Below are positions 45,307 to 54,683 of a stretch of DNA of 64,000 nucleotides, one piece after another (the stretch's first letter is position 1; each line of letters starts with the position of its first letter). The stretch comes from DAOTWY01 sp003696565. GTDB lineage: Bacteria > Chloroflexota > Anaerolineae > Aggregatilineales > Phototrophicaceae. The translations under genes and the position numbers were made by a program. The notes under the pieces are model-generated. The model ran no database searches. It saw nothing but the letters and a program-made list of their open reading frames with translations, and was not told where the DNA came from. The stretch spans positions 62,001 through 126,000 of the forward strand of contig DAOTWY010000038.1 in the NCBI GenBank assembly GCA_034435635.1. Direction: 5' to 3'.

Positions 45307-45909
45307 TTGAGTTTTTTCAGTCGCAAGCCTAAAAAACCCAATTACAAAGACTTAACCGATCTCGAGTTGGTAGAGCTAGCGAAGGATGACCAAGATGCTT
45401 TTGGGGAAATCTATGAACGCTATGTCAAAAAAATCTACAACTATATCTATTATCGCACCAGCAACCAGCATGATGCAGAAGATTTAACAGCTCGTGTGTT
45501 TTATCGGGCGATGAATCATATCAAAAATTATGAAGATAAAGGGGTGCCTTTTCAGGCGTGGTTATATCGCATTGCACATAACTTAGTGGCAAACTGGCAT
45601 CGTGACCGGGGACGGCATAAAATTATCCCGCTAGACGAGTTTGTCGCAACAAGCCTGCGGTCAGAAGCACCAGACTACGCCGCAGAAAGCAACGAAGAGC
45701 AAGAACAACTACTCGCAGCCATTCGCCGCCTACCACCGGAACGCCAACAACTTCTGATTCTAAAATTTGTTGAGCAACTTTCCAACGCAGAAATTGGCGA
45801 GATTATGAATCGAACAGAAGGTGCTATTAAATCTTTGTACCACCGTACGCTTATCGCCCTACGTGACGATTTACAGATACAAGAAATGACCCATAGAAAG
45901 GCGAAATGA
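45307..45909 (+). CDS. ECF-type RNA polymerase sigma factor
   Basis: This 200-residue sigma factor contains only regions 2 and 4, as is usual for ECF sigmas. Region 2 includes FGEIYERYVKKIYNYIYYRT, DAEDLTARVFYRAMNHI and AWLYRIAHNLVANWHRDR; region 4 includes LPPERQQLLILKFVEQLSNAEIGEIMNRTEGAIKS. It starts with TTG at 45307, fixed by AAGGAAGGAG ending 6 bases before. The next gene overlaps its stop by 4 bases and is probably its membrane regulator. The regulon is unknown; no ECF-type promoter was recognised upstream. Confidence 0.93.
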   Translation: MSFFSRKPKKPNYKDLTDLELVELAKDDQDAFGEIYERYVKKIYNYIYYRTSNQHDAEDLTARVFYRAMNHIKNYEDKGVPFQAWLYRIAHNLVANWHRDRGRHKIIPLDEFVATSLRSEAPDYAAESNEEQEQLLAAIRRLPPERQQLLILKFVEQLSNAEIGEIMNRTEGAIKSLYHRTLIALRDDLQIQEMTHRKAK

Positions 45910-46277
45910 GACAGGCTATGTCAGATGTAGAATTACAAAATCTATTTAATGATATAACGGATGCCATCCTAACCGGTGATGAAACAACTGTTAATCAACT
46001 GGCACCCAACGTACCTCATGAAATCCCCTTATTGATTCATGAGCTACACACTGCTTTTCAGTTAAAGCAACCGTCTGATCAGTTTGTTCGTTCACTTAAG
46101 CGCGATCTCATCGGGCAAAATTATCCCCGTACAAGCCGTGTTCACCGCTTGCCGGGGCGTGTTCAGCTTGCTACCGGCATTGCTGCTTTAATTGCCGGGT
46201 TGATGTGGGTCGCACGGCGGCGCGATGTCCGTAGTACAAACGATGTCGATGTCCCCGTTTTACAGCAGCAGCCATAA
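45906..46277 (+). CDS. Small membrane protein, probable anti-sigma factor
   Basis: This 123-residue protein has a soluble acidic N-terminal part (1-80), one membrane helix (about 84-103, ATGIAALIAGLMW, followed by RRR) and a short tail. Positive charges after the helix suggest the N-terminal part could lie on either side; if it binds sigma it must be cytoplasmic. The ATGA overlap with the ECF sigma gene shows translational coupling, which is the usual place for an anti-sigma factor. It lacks the zinc HxxxCxxC motif of the ZAS family, so function is inferred from position. Confidence 0.65.
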   Translation: MRQAMSDVELQNLFNDITDAILTGDETTVNQLAPNVPHEIPLLIHELHTAFQLKQPSDQFVRSLKRDLIGQNYPRTSRVHRLPGRVQLATGIAALIAGLMWVARRRDVRSTNDVDVPVLQQQP

Positions 46278-46279
46278 AC

Positions 46280-46308
46280 TTGCCAAACAAACCTGAAATT
46301 TGTATAAT
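46280..46308 (+). promoter_or_regulatory. Upstream promoter (P1) of rpoB
   Basis: TTGCCA (46280-46285) and a perfect TATAAT (46303-46308) are separated by 17 bases. It starts right after the stop of the anti-sigma gene. A short GC-rich hairpin (AGGCGC with GCGCCT, 46319-46335) lies between this promoter and P2. Confidence 0.65.
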
Positions 46309-46351
46309 CTCTTCAAATAGGCGCAAATCGCGCCTACCTCATATTCATGGC

Positions 46352-46381
46352 TTGACAGGCAGGCACGGCGTTGTCTATAAT
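46352..46381 (+). promoter_or_regulatory. Downstream promoter (P2) of rpoB
   Basis: A perfect TTGACA (46352-46357) and a perfect TATAAT (46376-46381) are separated by 18 bases. This consensus promoter lies about 100 bases upstream of the rpoB start, as expected for a highly expressed gene. Confidence 0.85.
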
Positions 46382-46482
46382 ATACGTTCCTGTACCTCTA
46401 TTGATTCATATCTAAATTGTTTTCTCAGAATGAAAGCGAACCTTCCCCGGCTTGTGTGTGATTGTGTCTAAGGAGCGGCGCT

Positions 46483-49400
46483 TTGGATATATCTAAGATT
46501 AAGAACTATGCCCGTACAGCCGATGTGCAAGAACTTCCCTCACTGATTGAAGTCCAATTACAATCTTTTGAGTGGTTCATCCGTGAAGGGCTAATTGAGC
46601 TATTTGACGAAATCAGCCCAATTGAAAGCTTTAATGGTAACTTACGGTTGTATCTACCCGGCAACAGCCCAGAAGCAGAACAGTTTGGGCTGACATATTG
46701 GTTTGAAGAACCGAAATACAGCAAGGAACTATGCCTAGAACGTGATATGTCCTATGCGGCTCCGCTGTATATTCGTGTAGCGTTGGTCAACCGTGAAGCC
46801 GGTGATGAAGTCGTCATCTCCGATATTTTCATGGGTGACTTCCCTATCATGACGGAAAAAGGCACGTTTATTATCAATGGAACCGAACGTGTCGTCGTCA
46901 GCCAGTTAATCCGTTCTCCAGGGGTCTATTTTGATGCAGAAGAAGATCGTACCACCGGTCGCCTGCTAGCAAACGCCAAACTCATCCCAGATCGTGGGGC
47001 ATGGATGGAGTTTGAAACCCGCAAAACAGACCACCTCACCATCAAGTTCAACCGTAAACGCACCATCCCCGTTACCATCTTGTTACGGGCATTGGCGGCA
47101 GTCGATGATGGCTTGCCAGCAGAGCTTTCTCCTATCCAAACGGGCGAAGATGATGAGCTACTAGCACTCTATGCCGAAGTTGATGACAACGAAGCGCATC
47201 AATTCATCGCAAGTACTATCAAAGTTGAACCTCAGTGGGAATTGAAAAAAGACCAGACAATTGCAGAAGCCGCATTGCTGGAATTTTATAAACGGATGCG
47301 CCCAGGAGACCCCCCAACCTTGGATAACGCCCGTGAATATCTACAAAGCCAACTATTTGATCAACGGCGTTATGACCTAGAGCGTGTTGGGCGGTATAAA
47401 CTCAACCAACGGTTGAATCTAGATGGCACTATTTCCCGCAAAATCCGCACCGTCACCAAAGCTGATATTGTCAAATTGGTCGAGCGGATGATTTTAATCA
47501 ACAACGGCAAAGTTGGACCGGATGATATTGATCATCTAGGTAATCGTCGCGTTAAAACCGTTGGCGAATTGATTATGAATAAGCTGCGCGTAGGGCTACG
47601 CCGGACTGAGCGCGTCGTCAAAGAGCGCATGTCCATCCGCGAGACAGATAACCTCACGCCTGTTAGCTTAATCAACATCCGCCCAGTGGTTGCCGCCATT
47701 CGTGAGTTCTTTGGCTCATCACAGCTTTCCCAATTTATGGAACAAACCAACCCCTTAGCGGAATTAACCCACAAGCGCACTTTATCCGCACTTGGTCCTG
47801 GTGGGTTGCGGCGTGAGCGTGCCGGGTTCGATGTTCGTGACGTGCATCATAGTCATTATGGGCGCATTTGCCCCATTGAAACGCCAGAAGGTCCCAACAT
47901 CGGTTTGATCGGTCGTTTGGCAAGCTATGCGCGGGTCAATGAATATGGTTTTATTGAAACGCCCTATCGTAAAGTCATCAAATTCCTGGAATTAGATGAT
48001 GAGCGCATTTTAGGGCGTGAACTCCGCGATGATATTGAGGATAAAGATGGCAATTTGCTAGCAGAAGAAGGGACAATTATTGATGAAGCTGTCCTGAATA
48101 CCCTTAAAAAAGCTGGCATTGAAAAAGTACCTGTTGTTCCCTTCGTCACGCCAGAAATTGTCTATCTTTCAGCAGATGCAGAAGACAACTACGTCATCGC
48201 CCAGGCAAATACCCCTGTGGATTCGATGATGCAAATTTCAACCAATCGCGTATCAGCACGGCATAATCAATTGTTCACCATTGTACCACGCCAACGCATC
48301 GACTATATGGACGTTGCCCCACGTCAAATCGTAGGGATTAGCGCGGCGTTGATTCCCTTCTTGGAGCATGACGACGCAAATCGTGCTTTGATGGGGTCTA
48401 ACATGCAGCGTCAGGCTGTGCCGTTGCTCAAACCAGAGGTCTCCCGCGTGACTACCGGTATGGAAAGCCAAGCCGCTTACGATAGCGGTCAGGTGTTGAT
48501 CAGTGAGGTTAGTGGCGAAGTCACCAGTGTACAAGGCGAGCGCATTGTCATCCGCATGGAAAATGGCGAAGAAAAAGTCTATCGCCTACGAAAATATGAT
48601 CGCTCTAATCAATCCACCTGCATCGACCAACGCCCCGTCGTCCGTAAAGGGGAATACGTCCACGCCGGGCAAATTATCGCCGATAGCTCATCCACCGTTT
48701 ACGGCAATTTGGCATTAGGTCATGATGTCTTAGCGGCATTCCTCTCCTGGGATGGTGGTAACTATGAGGACGCGCTGCTTATCAGTGAAGAAATGCTGCG
48801 TAATGACAAGTTTACCAGCATCCACATTGAAAAACATGAAGTCGAAGCACGGGATACCAAACTCGGACCGGAAGAGATCACCTACGACATTCCCAACGTC
48901 GGTGAAGAAGCCCTTAAAGACCTAGACGAATTTGGGATTATTCGCATTGGGGCAGAAGTTGGACCCAACGACATCTTAGTTGGTAAGATCACCCCCAAAG
49001 GGGAAAAAGAACTCAGTCCAGAAGAGAAATTGCTCCGTGCAATTTTTGGTGAACAAGCCCGCGAAGTCAAAGACTCTTCCTTGCGCCTGCCACACGGTGA
49101 TCGTGGTAAGGTGGTGGATGTTAAAACCTTCACCCGCGAAGAACACCGAGACTTACCCGCTGGCGTAGAAAAAATGGTGCGGGTCAGCGTGGCACAGCGT
49201 CGTAAATTAACCGTTGGAGATAAAATGGCAGGTCGTCATGGTAACAAAGGCGTGATCTCACGTATTGTCGCCATTGAAGATATGCCCTACTTAGAAGATG
49301 GTACTCCTGTTGAAATCATCCTCAACCCAACCGGTGTTCCAGGACGTATGAATATCGGGCAGGTTTTGGAGTTGCATCTCGGCTGGGCTGCGGATCGACT

Positions 49401-50412
49401 CGGCTTCCGTGCCATCACACCAGTGTTTGACGGCGCAAAAGAATATGAAATCCGTGCCGATATGGGGCGCGCCTGGATGATTGATGAAGCCTGGGGTGAA
49501 ATCACTGAACGGGCATGGGCATGGATCAAAAGCTTTGATTATGATCCTGACGATTTACAAGATGACGATGAAGTACGTCGTTTGTTTATCCATGAATGGC
49601 TCAAAGATGATCCTAAATACAACACTGATCTGCTCATCACAGATCAAAATTATGCCCGTCGCGCCGTATTATATGAGTGGCTGACAGAAAAAGGCTATAA
49701 CCCCGACGACATCCTGATGTTTGATACGACTGGTCTCAGTGTAGAAGAGCGCGCCCGCCGCGATGACAACGCCATTGATGCACTCTATCGTCTGTGGGTC
49801 GCCAAATATTCACCAGACACGGTCATTCCAGAAGGAGCAGACCCCAAGGAAGTACAACGTATTGCTGATCGTGTCATGTTTGAAGTTGGGCAGCCTATCC
49901 CGCTTTATGGCAAGCATAAACTCTATGATGGACGCACCGGTGATCCATTTGATAATCCGGTTGCAGTAGGATATGTCCATATGCTCAAGCTCGCTCACTT
50001 GGTAGAGGACAAAGTTCACGCACGTTCAACCGGACCTTACTCCTTAGTGACCCAACAACCGCTTGGCGGTAAGGCACAATTTGGTGGGCAGCGGTTCGGT
50101 GAGATGGAAGTGTGGGCGTTAGAAGCATACGGTGCAGCCTATACCCTACAGGAAATGTTGACCGTTAAATCGGACGACGTACAAGGACGTGTTAAGACTT
50201 ATGAGTCAATCGTCAAAGGTGAGCCAATTGAAGAACCAGGCATCCCAACCAGTTTCCGCGTATTGGTCAAGGAACTGCAAAGCCTCGGTCTTGCTGTAGA
50301 AGCCATCACAGATAGCGGTGAAATTCTCAGCTTTGGTAAAGACGATGACCAAAACAAACAGCCCAAAATGCCTACAGGTATTTTTGGTAAGATCGACTCT
50401 GAATCAGAGTAA
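46483..50412 (+). CDS. rpoB: RNA polymerase beta subunit
   Basis: RpoB forms one side of the RNA polymerase active-site cleft. The 1309-residue protein has the rifampicin-pocket region SSQLSQFMEQTNPLAELTHK followed by KRTLSALGPGGLRRERAGF, and the C-terminal GGKAQFGGQRFGEMEVWALEAYGA. It starts with TTG at 46483, set by AGGAG 7 bases upstream. Length is about 100 more than the shortest bacterial forms, partly from an insertion of about 90 residues near 1065-1160 (DDLQDDDEVRRLFIHEW region). rpoC does not follow: a terminator and an unrelated gene come next. Confidence 0.97.
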   Translation: MDISKIKNYARTADVQELPSLIEVQLQSFEWFIREGLIELFDEISPIESFNGNLRLYLPGNSPEAEQFGLTYWFEEPKYSKELCLERDMSYAAPLYIRVALVNREAGDEVVISDIFMGDFPIMTEKGTFIINGTERVVVSQLIRSPGVYFDAEEDRTTGRLLANAKLIPDRGAWMEFETRKTDHLTIKFNRKRTIPVTILLRALAAVDDGLPAELSPIQTGEDDELLALYAEVDDNEAHQFIASTIKVEPQWELKKDQTIAEAALLEFYKRMRPGDPPTLDNAREYLQSQLFDQRRYDLERVGRYKLNQRLNLDGTISRKIRTVTKADIVKLVERMILINNGKVGPDDIDHLGNRRVKTVGELIMNKLRVGLRRTERVVKERMSIRETDNLTPVSLINIRPVVAAIREFFGSSQLSQFMEQTNPLAELTHKRTLSALGPGGLRRERAGFDVRDVHHSHYGRICPIETPEGPNIGLIGRLASYARVNEYGFIETPYRKVIKFLELDDERILGRELRDDIEDKDGNLLAEEGTIIDEAVLNTLKKAGIEKVPVVPFVTPEIVYLSADAEDNYVIAQANTPVDSMMQISTNRVSARHNQLFTIVPRQRIDYMDVAPRQIVGISAALIPFLEHDDANRALMGSNMQRQAVPLLKPEVSRVTTGMESQAAYDSGQVLISEVSGEVTSVQGERIVIRMENGEEKVYRLRKYDRSNQSTCIDQRPVVRKGEYVHAGQIIADSSSTVYGNLALGHDVLAAFLSWDGGNYEDALLISEEMLRNDKFTSIHIEKHEVEARDTKLGPEEITYDIPNVGEEALKDLDEFGIIRIGAEVGPNDILVGKITPKGEKELSPEEKLLRAIFGEQAREVKDSSLRLPHGDRGKVVDVKTFTREEHRDLPAGVEKMVRVSVAQRRKLTVGDKMAGRHGNKGVISRIVAIEDMPYLEDGTPVEIILNPTGVPGRMNIGQVLELHLGWAADRLGFRAITPVFDGAKEYEIRADMGRAWMIDEAWGEITERAWAWIKSFDYDPDDLQDDDEVRRLFIHEWLKDDPKYNTDLLITDQNYARRAVLYEWLTEKGYNPDDILMFDTTGLSVEERARRDDNAIDALYRLWVAKYSPDTVIPEGADPKEVQRIADRVMFEVGQPIPLYGKHKLYDGRTGDPFDNPVAVGYVHMLKLAHLVEDKVHARSTGPYSLVTQQPLGGKAQFGGQRFGEMEVWALEAYGAAYTLQEMLTVKSDDVQGRVKTYESIVKGEPIEEPGIPTSFRVLVKELQSLGLAVEAITDSGEILSFGKDDDQNKQPKMPTGIFGKIDSESE

Positions 50413-50437
50413 CCTCATTAGAAACACTATTTATGAG

Positions 50438-50468
50438 TAGCATTGCCAGGAGATTTATCCCTTGGCAA
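50438..50468 (-). repeat. Dispersed 31-bp palindromic repeat, copy 2
   Basis: On the minus strand it starts TTGCCAAGGGATAAATC and ends CCTGGCAATGCTA. It matches the copy at 35981-36011 at 28 of 31 positions, including the same GGATAAATC core. It lies 25 bases past the rpoB stop, upstream of the rpoB terminator. Confidence 0.65.
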
Positions 50469-50520
50469 CCGCTTTTCTCACCTAATCTATTTGAGGTACA
50501 AGCCGCTTTTAAGGTAAAAT

Positions 50521-50548
50521 AAGGGTAGCCCGATGAGCTACCCTTTTT
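50521..50548 (+). terminator. Intrinsic terminator after rpoB
   Basis: A perfect 9-bp stem, AAGGGTAGC (50521-50529) with GCTACCCTT (50537-50545), closes a 7-base loop and runs into a T stretch. It confirms that rpoB is not co-transcribed with a downstream rpoC. Confidence 0.9.
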
Positions 50549-50641
50549 CTATGCCACGCAGTTTATATACATAGGGGTTTTTCCCCTATCATCCTTAAAG
50601 ACAAATATAACTTGCTGATAAAATTACTGGAGTATTGTAAT

Positions 50642-52000
50642 ATGAGACAAGCATTTAAGATCGAAGGCACGCCGCCTAAGTATCGTGCTTTTACATTGCA
50701 AACTTTTCAAAAAATCCCACAAATCGCTCGATTATCCAAAGAAGAAAAATTTGCTATTAAAGTCGTTGGCAATGTGCTACCTTTCCGTGTCAATAATTAC
50801 GTCATAGAAGAATTGATCGATTGGGACAATTACCAAGATGACCCTATCTTCACCCTAACATTCCCCCAAAAAGGGATGCTCATACCAACTCATTTTAATC
50901 AAATGGCAACGCTATTAAAACAAGGTGCATCATCACAAGTCATCCACAAAACAGCCAATGCTATTCGTATGCAGCTTAACCCCCACCCCGCCGGACAAAT
51001 AGAACACAATGTTCCTCAGGTTGATGGTATTAAGCTGACAGGCGTGCAACACAAATATCGAGAGACTGTGTTATTCTTCCCCAGCCAGGGGCAAACATGC
51101 CATGCATATTGCTCATTCTGTTTTCGTTGGCCCCAGTTTGTAGGTATAGATGAACTCAAATTTGCAATGAAAGAAACGCAATTGCTTATCAAATATCTTC
51201 GGCAGCACCCGGAGGTAACAGATATTTTATTCACCGGTGGCGATCCAATGATTATGCGGACAAAAGCGTTCGCTTCTTACATCGAACCAATCCTGCAAGC
51301 TAATCTACCGAATATCAAGACCATTCGCATTGGTACCAAATCATTAAGTTATTGGCCCTATCGGTTCCTCACGGATTCTGATGCAGATGCAATGCTAGAC
51401 TTATTCAAGCGAATCGTTGATTCTGGTATCCATTTGGCAATCATGGCACATTTTAATCATCCGAGAGAACTTCAAACACACGCACTAGAAGCAGCGGTAG
51501 AACGAATTCGTAGTACAGGCGCACAAATCCGTACACAATCCCCTATCCTTGCACATATTAATGATGATGCAAAAACCTGGGCAACCATGTGGCAACAACA
51601 AGTTAATTTAGGGATGATCCCTTACTATATGTTTATCGTCCGAGATACCGGCGCACAACATTTTTTTGGTATCCCACTTGTTCGTGCCTGGGAGATTTTC
51701 CGTGATGCCTATAAGCAAGTCAGCGGTATTTGCCGTACTGTACGTGGACCAAGTGCTAGTGCCAAACCCGGCAAAATTCAAATTCTGGGCGTAACACAAG
51801 TGGCTGGTAAAAAAGTCATTGCTATGCGTTTTATACAGGGACGTAATCCTAATTGGGTGCATCGTCCATTTTTTGGTGAATATGACGACAAAGCCATTTG
51901 GCCCACTGAATTATCCCCCGCATTTGGTGAGAAACAGTTTTTCTTCGAGCAAGATGAAAAACAGATGCTTGTTGATAAACAAACAGCAACCACAGCTTAA
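50642..52000 (+). CDS. Radical SAM protein of the lysine 2,3-aminomutase family
   Basis: This 452-residue protein has the radical SAM cluster motif CHAYCSFC (Cys153, Cys157, Cys160) and the following FTGGDP turn. The length and order of segments fit the KamA/YodO group, PLP-dependent enzymes that move amino groups. The usual PLP motif PGGGGK is not visible; the nearest match is SASAKPGK, so PLP binding is uncertain. It may be an aminomutase for another amino acid or a related enzyme. ATG 50642 follows GGAG by 9 bases; the in-frame upstream start is rejected. No partner genes are adjacent. Confidence 0.8.
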   Translation: MRQAFKIEGTPPKYRAFTLQTFQKIPQIARLSKEEKFAIKVVGNVLPFRVNNYVIEELIDWDNYQDDPIFTLTFPQKGMLIPTHFNQMATLLKQGASSQVIHKTANAIRMQLNPHPAGQIEHNVPQVDGIKLTGVQHKYRETVLFFPSQGQTCHAYCSFCFRWPQFVGIDELKFAMKETQLLIKYLRQHPEVTDILFTGGDPMIMRTKAFASYIEPILQANLPNIKTIRIGTKSLSYWPYRFLTDSDADAMLDLFKRIVDSGIHLAIMAHFNHPRELQTHALEAAVERIRSTGAQIRTQSPILAHINDDAKTWATMWQQQVNLGMIPYYMFIVRDTGAQHFFGIPLVRAWEIFRDAYKQVSGICRTVRGPSASAKPGKIQILGVTQVAGKKVIAMRFIQGRNPNWVHRPFFGEYDDKAIWPTELSPAFGEKQFFFEQDEKQMLVDKQTATTA

Positions 52001-52018
52001 GAAACAGGTCTAGAATCT

Positions 52019-52077
52019 ATGCGGACAACAGCAATAAAACTTACACACATCATACTTTGCCTAATAATTGTCCGCAT
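52019..52077 (+). repeat. Ten-bp perfect inverted repeat between the radical SAM and nfi genes
   Basis: ATGCGGACAA (52019-52028) and TTGTCCGCAT (52068-52077) are perfect complements around a 39-base AT-rich loop. No T run follows, so it is not an obvious intrinsic terminator. It may stabilise the upstream message or bind a regulator of nfi, whose start is 43 bases away. Confidence 0.5.
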
Positions 52078-52119
52078 CATTTCATCCTTAATAATCGTCC
52101 ATCCTCATAAGGTATTATT

Positions 52120-52785
52120 GTGAATATCACGACACTGCATCAGTGGGCTATCAGCCCAAAGCAAGCCGTTCAATTACAAAAAACGCTCGCCAGCAAAATC
52201 ATTGATAACACGCCTCTTCATACACACGATATTCAATATGTTGCCGGCGTGGATGTTAGTGTCAAAAACAATATTTCACGGGCGGCAGTGGTTGTCTTGC
52301 GCTTCCCCGAACTCACTGTAACTGAGACGGTTACCGCAACCATGCCTACCCCCTTCCCTTATATCCCTGGTTTATTGAGTTTTCGGGAAGGTCCGGTACT
52401 CGTCCAAGCATTTGAACAACTACACCAAGAGCCAGATGTTTTCATTTTTGATGGCATGGGGCGGATGCACCCACGACGCATCGGCATTGCTTCACATATT
52501 GGATTATGGCTCAATAAGCCTACGATTGGTTGTGGCAAAACACACTTTATCGGCACATACGATGAACCAGATAACACACGCGGCGCGTATTGTCATGTCA
52601 TGGATCACGGTGAGATAGTGGGCGTTGTGCTACGCACTCGTACAAACGTCAAACCCGTGTATATCTCAACTGGACATCGAATTAATCTCGAATCTGCCAT
52701 CACAATCACACTAGCTTGCACGCCCAAATATCGCTTACCAGAACCAATTCGTCAGGCACATAATGCAGCAGGATCAGTCTTATGA
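52120..52785 (+). CDS. nfi: Endonuclease V
   Basis: Endonuclease V cuts DNA one base 3' of deaminated bases such as hypoxanthine, starting their repair. The 221-residue protein has AGVDVSVK (catalytic Asp), PYIPGLLSFREGP (Tyr wedge and catalytic Glu) and FDGMGRMHPRRIGIASH (catalytic Asp and His), matching the family throughout. It starts with GTG at 52120, 7 bases after AAGG. It is complete. Confidence 0.96.
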   Translation: MNITTLHQWAISPKQAVQLQKTLASKIIDNTPLHTHDIQYVAGVDVSVKNNISRAAVVVLRFPELTVTETVTATMPTPFPYIPGLLSFREGPVLVQAFEQLHQEPDVFIFDGMGRMHPRRIGIASHIGLWLNKPTIGCGKTHFIGTYDEPDNTRGAYCHVMDHGEIVGVVLRTRTNVKPVYISTGHRINLESAITITLACTPKYRLPEPIRQAHNAAGSVL

Positions 52786-52833
52786 AGACTAATCCAATAT
52801 GAAACAACGCTCAATGACAACAGTTACTAGAGA

Positions 52834-53763
52834 CTAAACATCTTCATATTCACGCAAGGCATCAAATACGCCACGTAGCAATTCTAAAAAGCGGAATTCC
52901 CCATCAGTATACATTGCACTGATGATGTATGTGCTGCTGCCAACCTGCACAATTCCGGCATCATTTGTTACTCGCCCCACTGGGGAATCTTCCGCAGGGA
53001 TAACGCCATCCTTGCCGATGTATTCTCCCCATACACGTTCAATAAATGACTGATATTCATCCGCCTGTAAGGAGAGCAACCAGCGTGTCGTATCAACTGC
53101 CTCCTGTGCCTGTGGATGAACGGCATCAAACCGCCCACGCTGCAATAATCGCAAGTAAAATTCAGTAAGGTTGTTTGGCGTATACAGGTTATCCATCTCA
53201 TAACGCACATTATCCTGCTGCACATAGCGCGTTTCTAGTGATGGCGCAAACCGTTCATCGGTTGTCTCACCGGTGGGGCTGCCTGCCCAATTCCATCGAT
53301 AAATCCCCGCCGGAATTCGCAACACCTCACTGACAAAATTATTAAACTTTTCAATAGCATTCCCTGAATGCCAAGCATATTGTGCAGTTTCTTGCAGTAA
53401 ATTACCCGTCAGGGGATTGTTGCTATAAACCGCAACCCGAAACACCGGCGAATCATCTGTTAACTGCCATAGCTCACGCGGGGTATACCACAAATAATAT
53501 AAGACCGCCAACGCCTTAAAACAGCTTGCCACAGGATACAGCGTATAGGCGTTTTTTGTGATGCGGAAAAATTCATAACCATCATCAAATGATACCGCCC
53601 GCAGATCAAAGCCGATGTTTTCCCCCGCTAACAGGGTGCTAACGCGCTCCTCCAAGCGGCGGAATTTTGCCGGTGGCGAATCCGGCGCAGCGTAAGCCAT
53701 CATCGGGAATGCCAGGCTTGTACCACCCATCAGCTTAAGAAATGTTCGACGTGAGAACTTCAT
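52834..53763 (-). CDS. Tat-exported serine hydrolase, class A beta-lactamase fold
   Basis: This 309-residue protein begins with a twin-arginine signal, MKFSRRTFLKLMGGTSLAFP, ending about residue 26 (AYAA). The mature part has the Ser-x-x-Lys motif of penicillin-recognising enzymes (Ser80 and Lys83 in VASCFKAL), a YSNN segment at the SxN position, and VTNDAG at the KTG position. It could be a beta-lactamase-like enzyme or a distant peptidoglycan enzyme; the third motif lacks the expected Lys-Thr-Gly, so antibiotic hydrolysis is doubtful. Its ATG overlaps the HAD gene stop (ATGA). Confidence 0.8.
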   Translation of the reverse strand: MKFSRRTFLKLMGGTSLAFPMMAYAAPDSPPAKFRRLEERVSTLLAGENIGFDLRAVSFDDGYEFFRITKNAYTLYPVASCFKALAVLYYLWYTPRELWQLTDDSPVFRVAVYSNNPLTGNLLQETAQYAWHSGNAIEKFNNFVSEVLRIPAGIYRWNWAGSPTGETTDERFAPSLETRYVQQDNVRYEMDNLYTPNNLTEFYLRLLQRGRFDAVHPQAQEAVDTTRWLLSLQADEYQSFIERVWGEYIGKDGVIPAEDSPVGRVTNDAGIVQVGSSTYIISAMYTDGEFRFLELLRGVFDALREYEDV

Positions 53764-54596
53764 CGCGTTTGACGTTTCGCCCTTAATCGTCCCTGATACC
53801 ATTCATGCCCTGCCCAGGCACGGATCAATTCCGGCAGTCCATCATACGCAACATCCGCCCAAATATCGGTTGATAGTAAGTCCTCCGGGGTAGTCACCCC
53901 AGTAAAAACCAGGGCTGTTTTCATCCCAGCTTGCTGCCCCCCTAAAATATCTGTGTTCAAACGATCACCCACCATCAGAGTCTCATCGGGCGATGTCCCT
54001 AAAATTTTGAGGGCTGCTTCAAACATTGGAGGATACGGTTTTCCGATAATTGTCGCTTGTACATCTGTAGCAGCTTCTAACAGCGCAATAAAGCTCCCCG
54101 CCCCTGGCACTAACCCTTCCGGCGTGGGAAATGTCTTATCTGGATTTGTACCAATAAACGCTGCTCCTTGACGAATTGCCAGCGTTGCCCGGCGCAGATC
54201 ATCATAAGTCACATCGAATTTAACCCCTGCCACGACAACATCTGGTGGGGTATCGCTTTCCACATCAAAGCCTGCTTCTATCAAAGCCTGCCGTAAGCCA
54301 TGCATCCCAAATGGATAAATAACCGTCCCAGCTGGATAATGTGCTTGTAGGTAAGCAGCTGTCGCAATTGATGATGTAATAATTGCCGATTCAGATACAC
54401 CTGTTACCCCCATTCTCGTCAGTTTATTGACATAATCTGTTGGGGTTTTACTGCTATTGTTTGTCGCCAAAACAAATGGGATATTCGCCTCATGAAACCA
54501 TTCAAATAATGTCACAAGGGCAGGCAATGGTTCATCACCACGCCATAACACCCCATCCATATCTAATACAACACCTTTAATTTTTGTGAATTTCAT
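53760..54596 (-). CDS. HAD-IIA family phosphatase (NagD-like)
   Basis: This 278-residue protein has HAD motif I VVLDMDGVLWRGD (nucleophile Asp and acid/base Asp), motif II LATNNSS, the C2-type cap domain, the conserved Lys in TIIGKPYPP and motif IV MVGDRLNTDILGG. The family removes phosphate from small molecules such as phosphoglycolate, 4-nitrophenyl phosphate or nucleotides; which one is unknown. It is translated together with the downstream serine hydrolase. Confidence 0.92.
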   Translation of the reverse strand: MKFTKIKGVVLDMDGVLWRGDEPLPALVTLFEWFHEANIPFVLATNNSSKTPTDYVNKLTRMGVTGVSESAIITSSIATAAYLQAHYPAGTVIYPFGMHGLRQALIEAGFDVESDTPPDVVVAGVKFDVTYDDLRRATLAIRQGAAFIGTNPDKTFPTPEGLVPGAGSFIALLEAATDVQATIIGKPYPPMFEAALKILGTSPDETLMVGDRLNTDILGGQQAGMKTALVFTGVTTPEDLLSTDIWADVAYDGLPELIRAWAGHEWYQGRLRAKRQTR

Positions 54597-54683
54597 TGTT
54601 CAATTTTCGAGTTTTTGCCAAATTAAGGTTATTATAATGCTAATTTCTGGGAATGTGTTGAGTCAATCCAGAGGGAACAAGTC

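Noticed and set aside
54633..54638. TATAAT between the HAD and DUF1028 genes
   Set aside because: The nearest -35-like TTGCCA is only 12 bases away, too close for a standard promoter.
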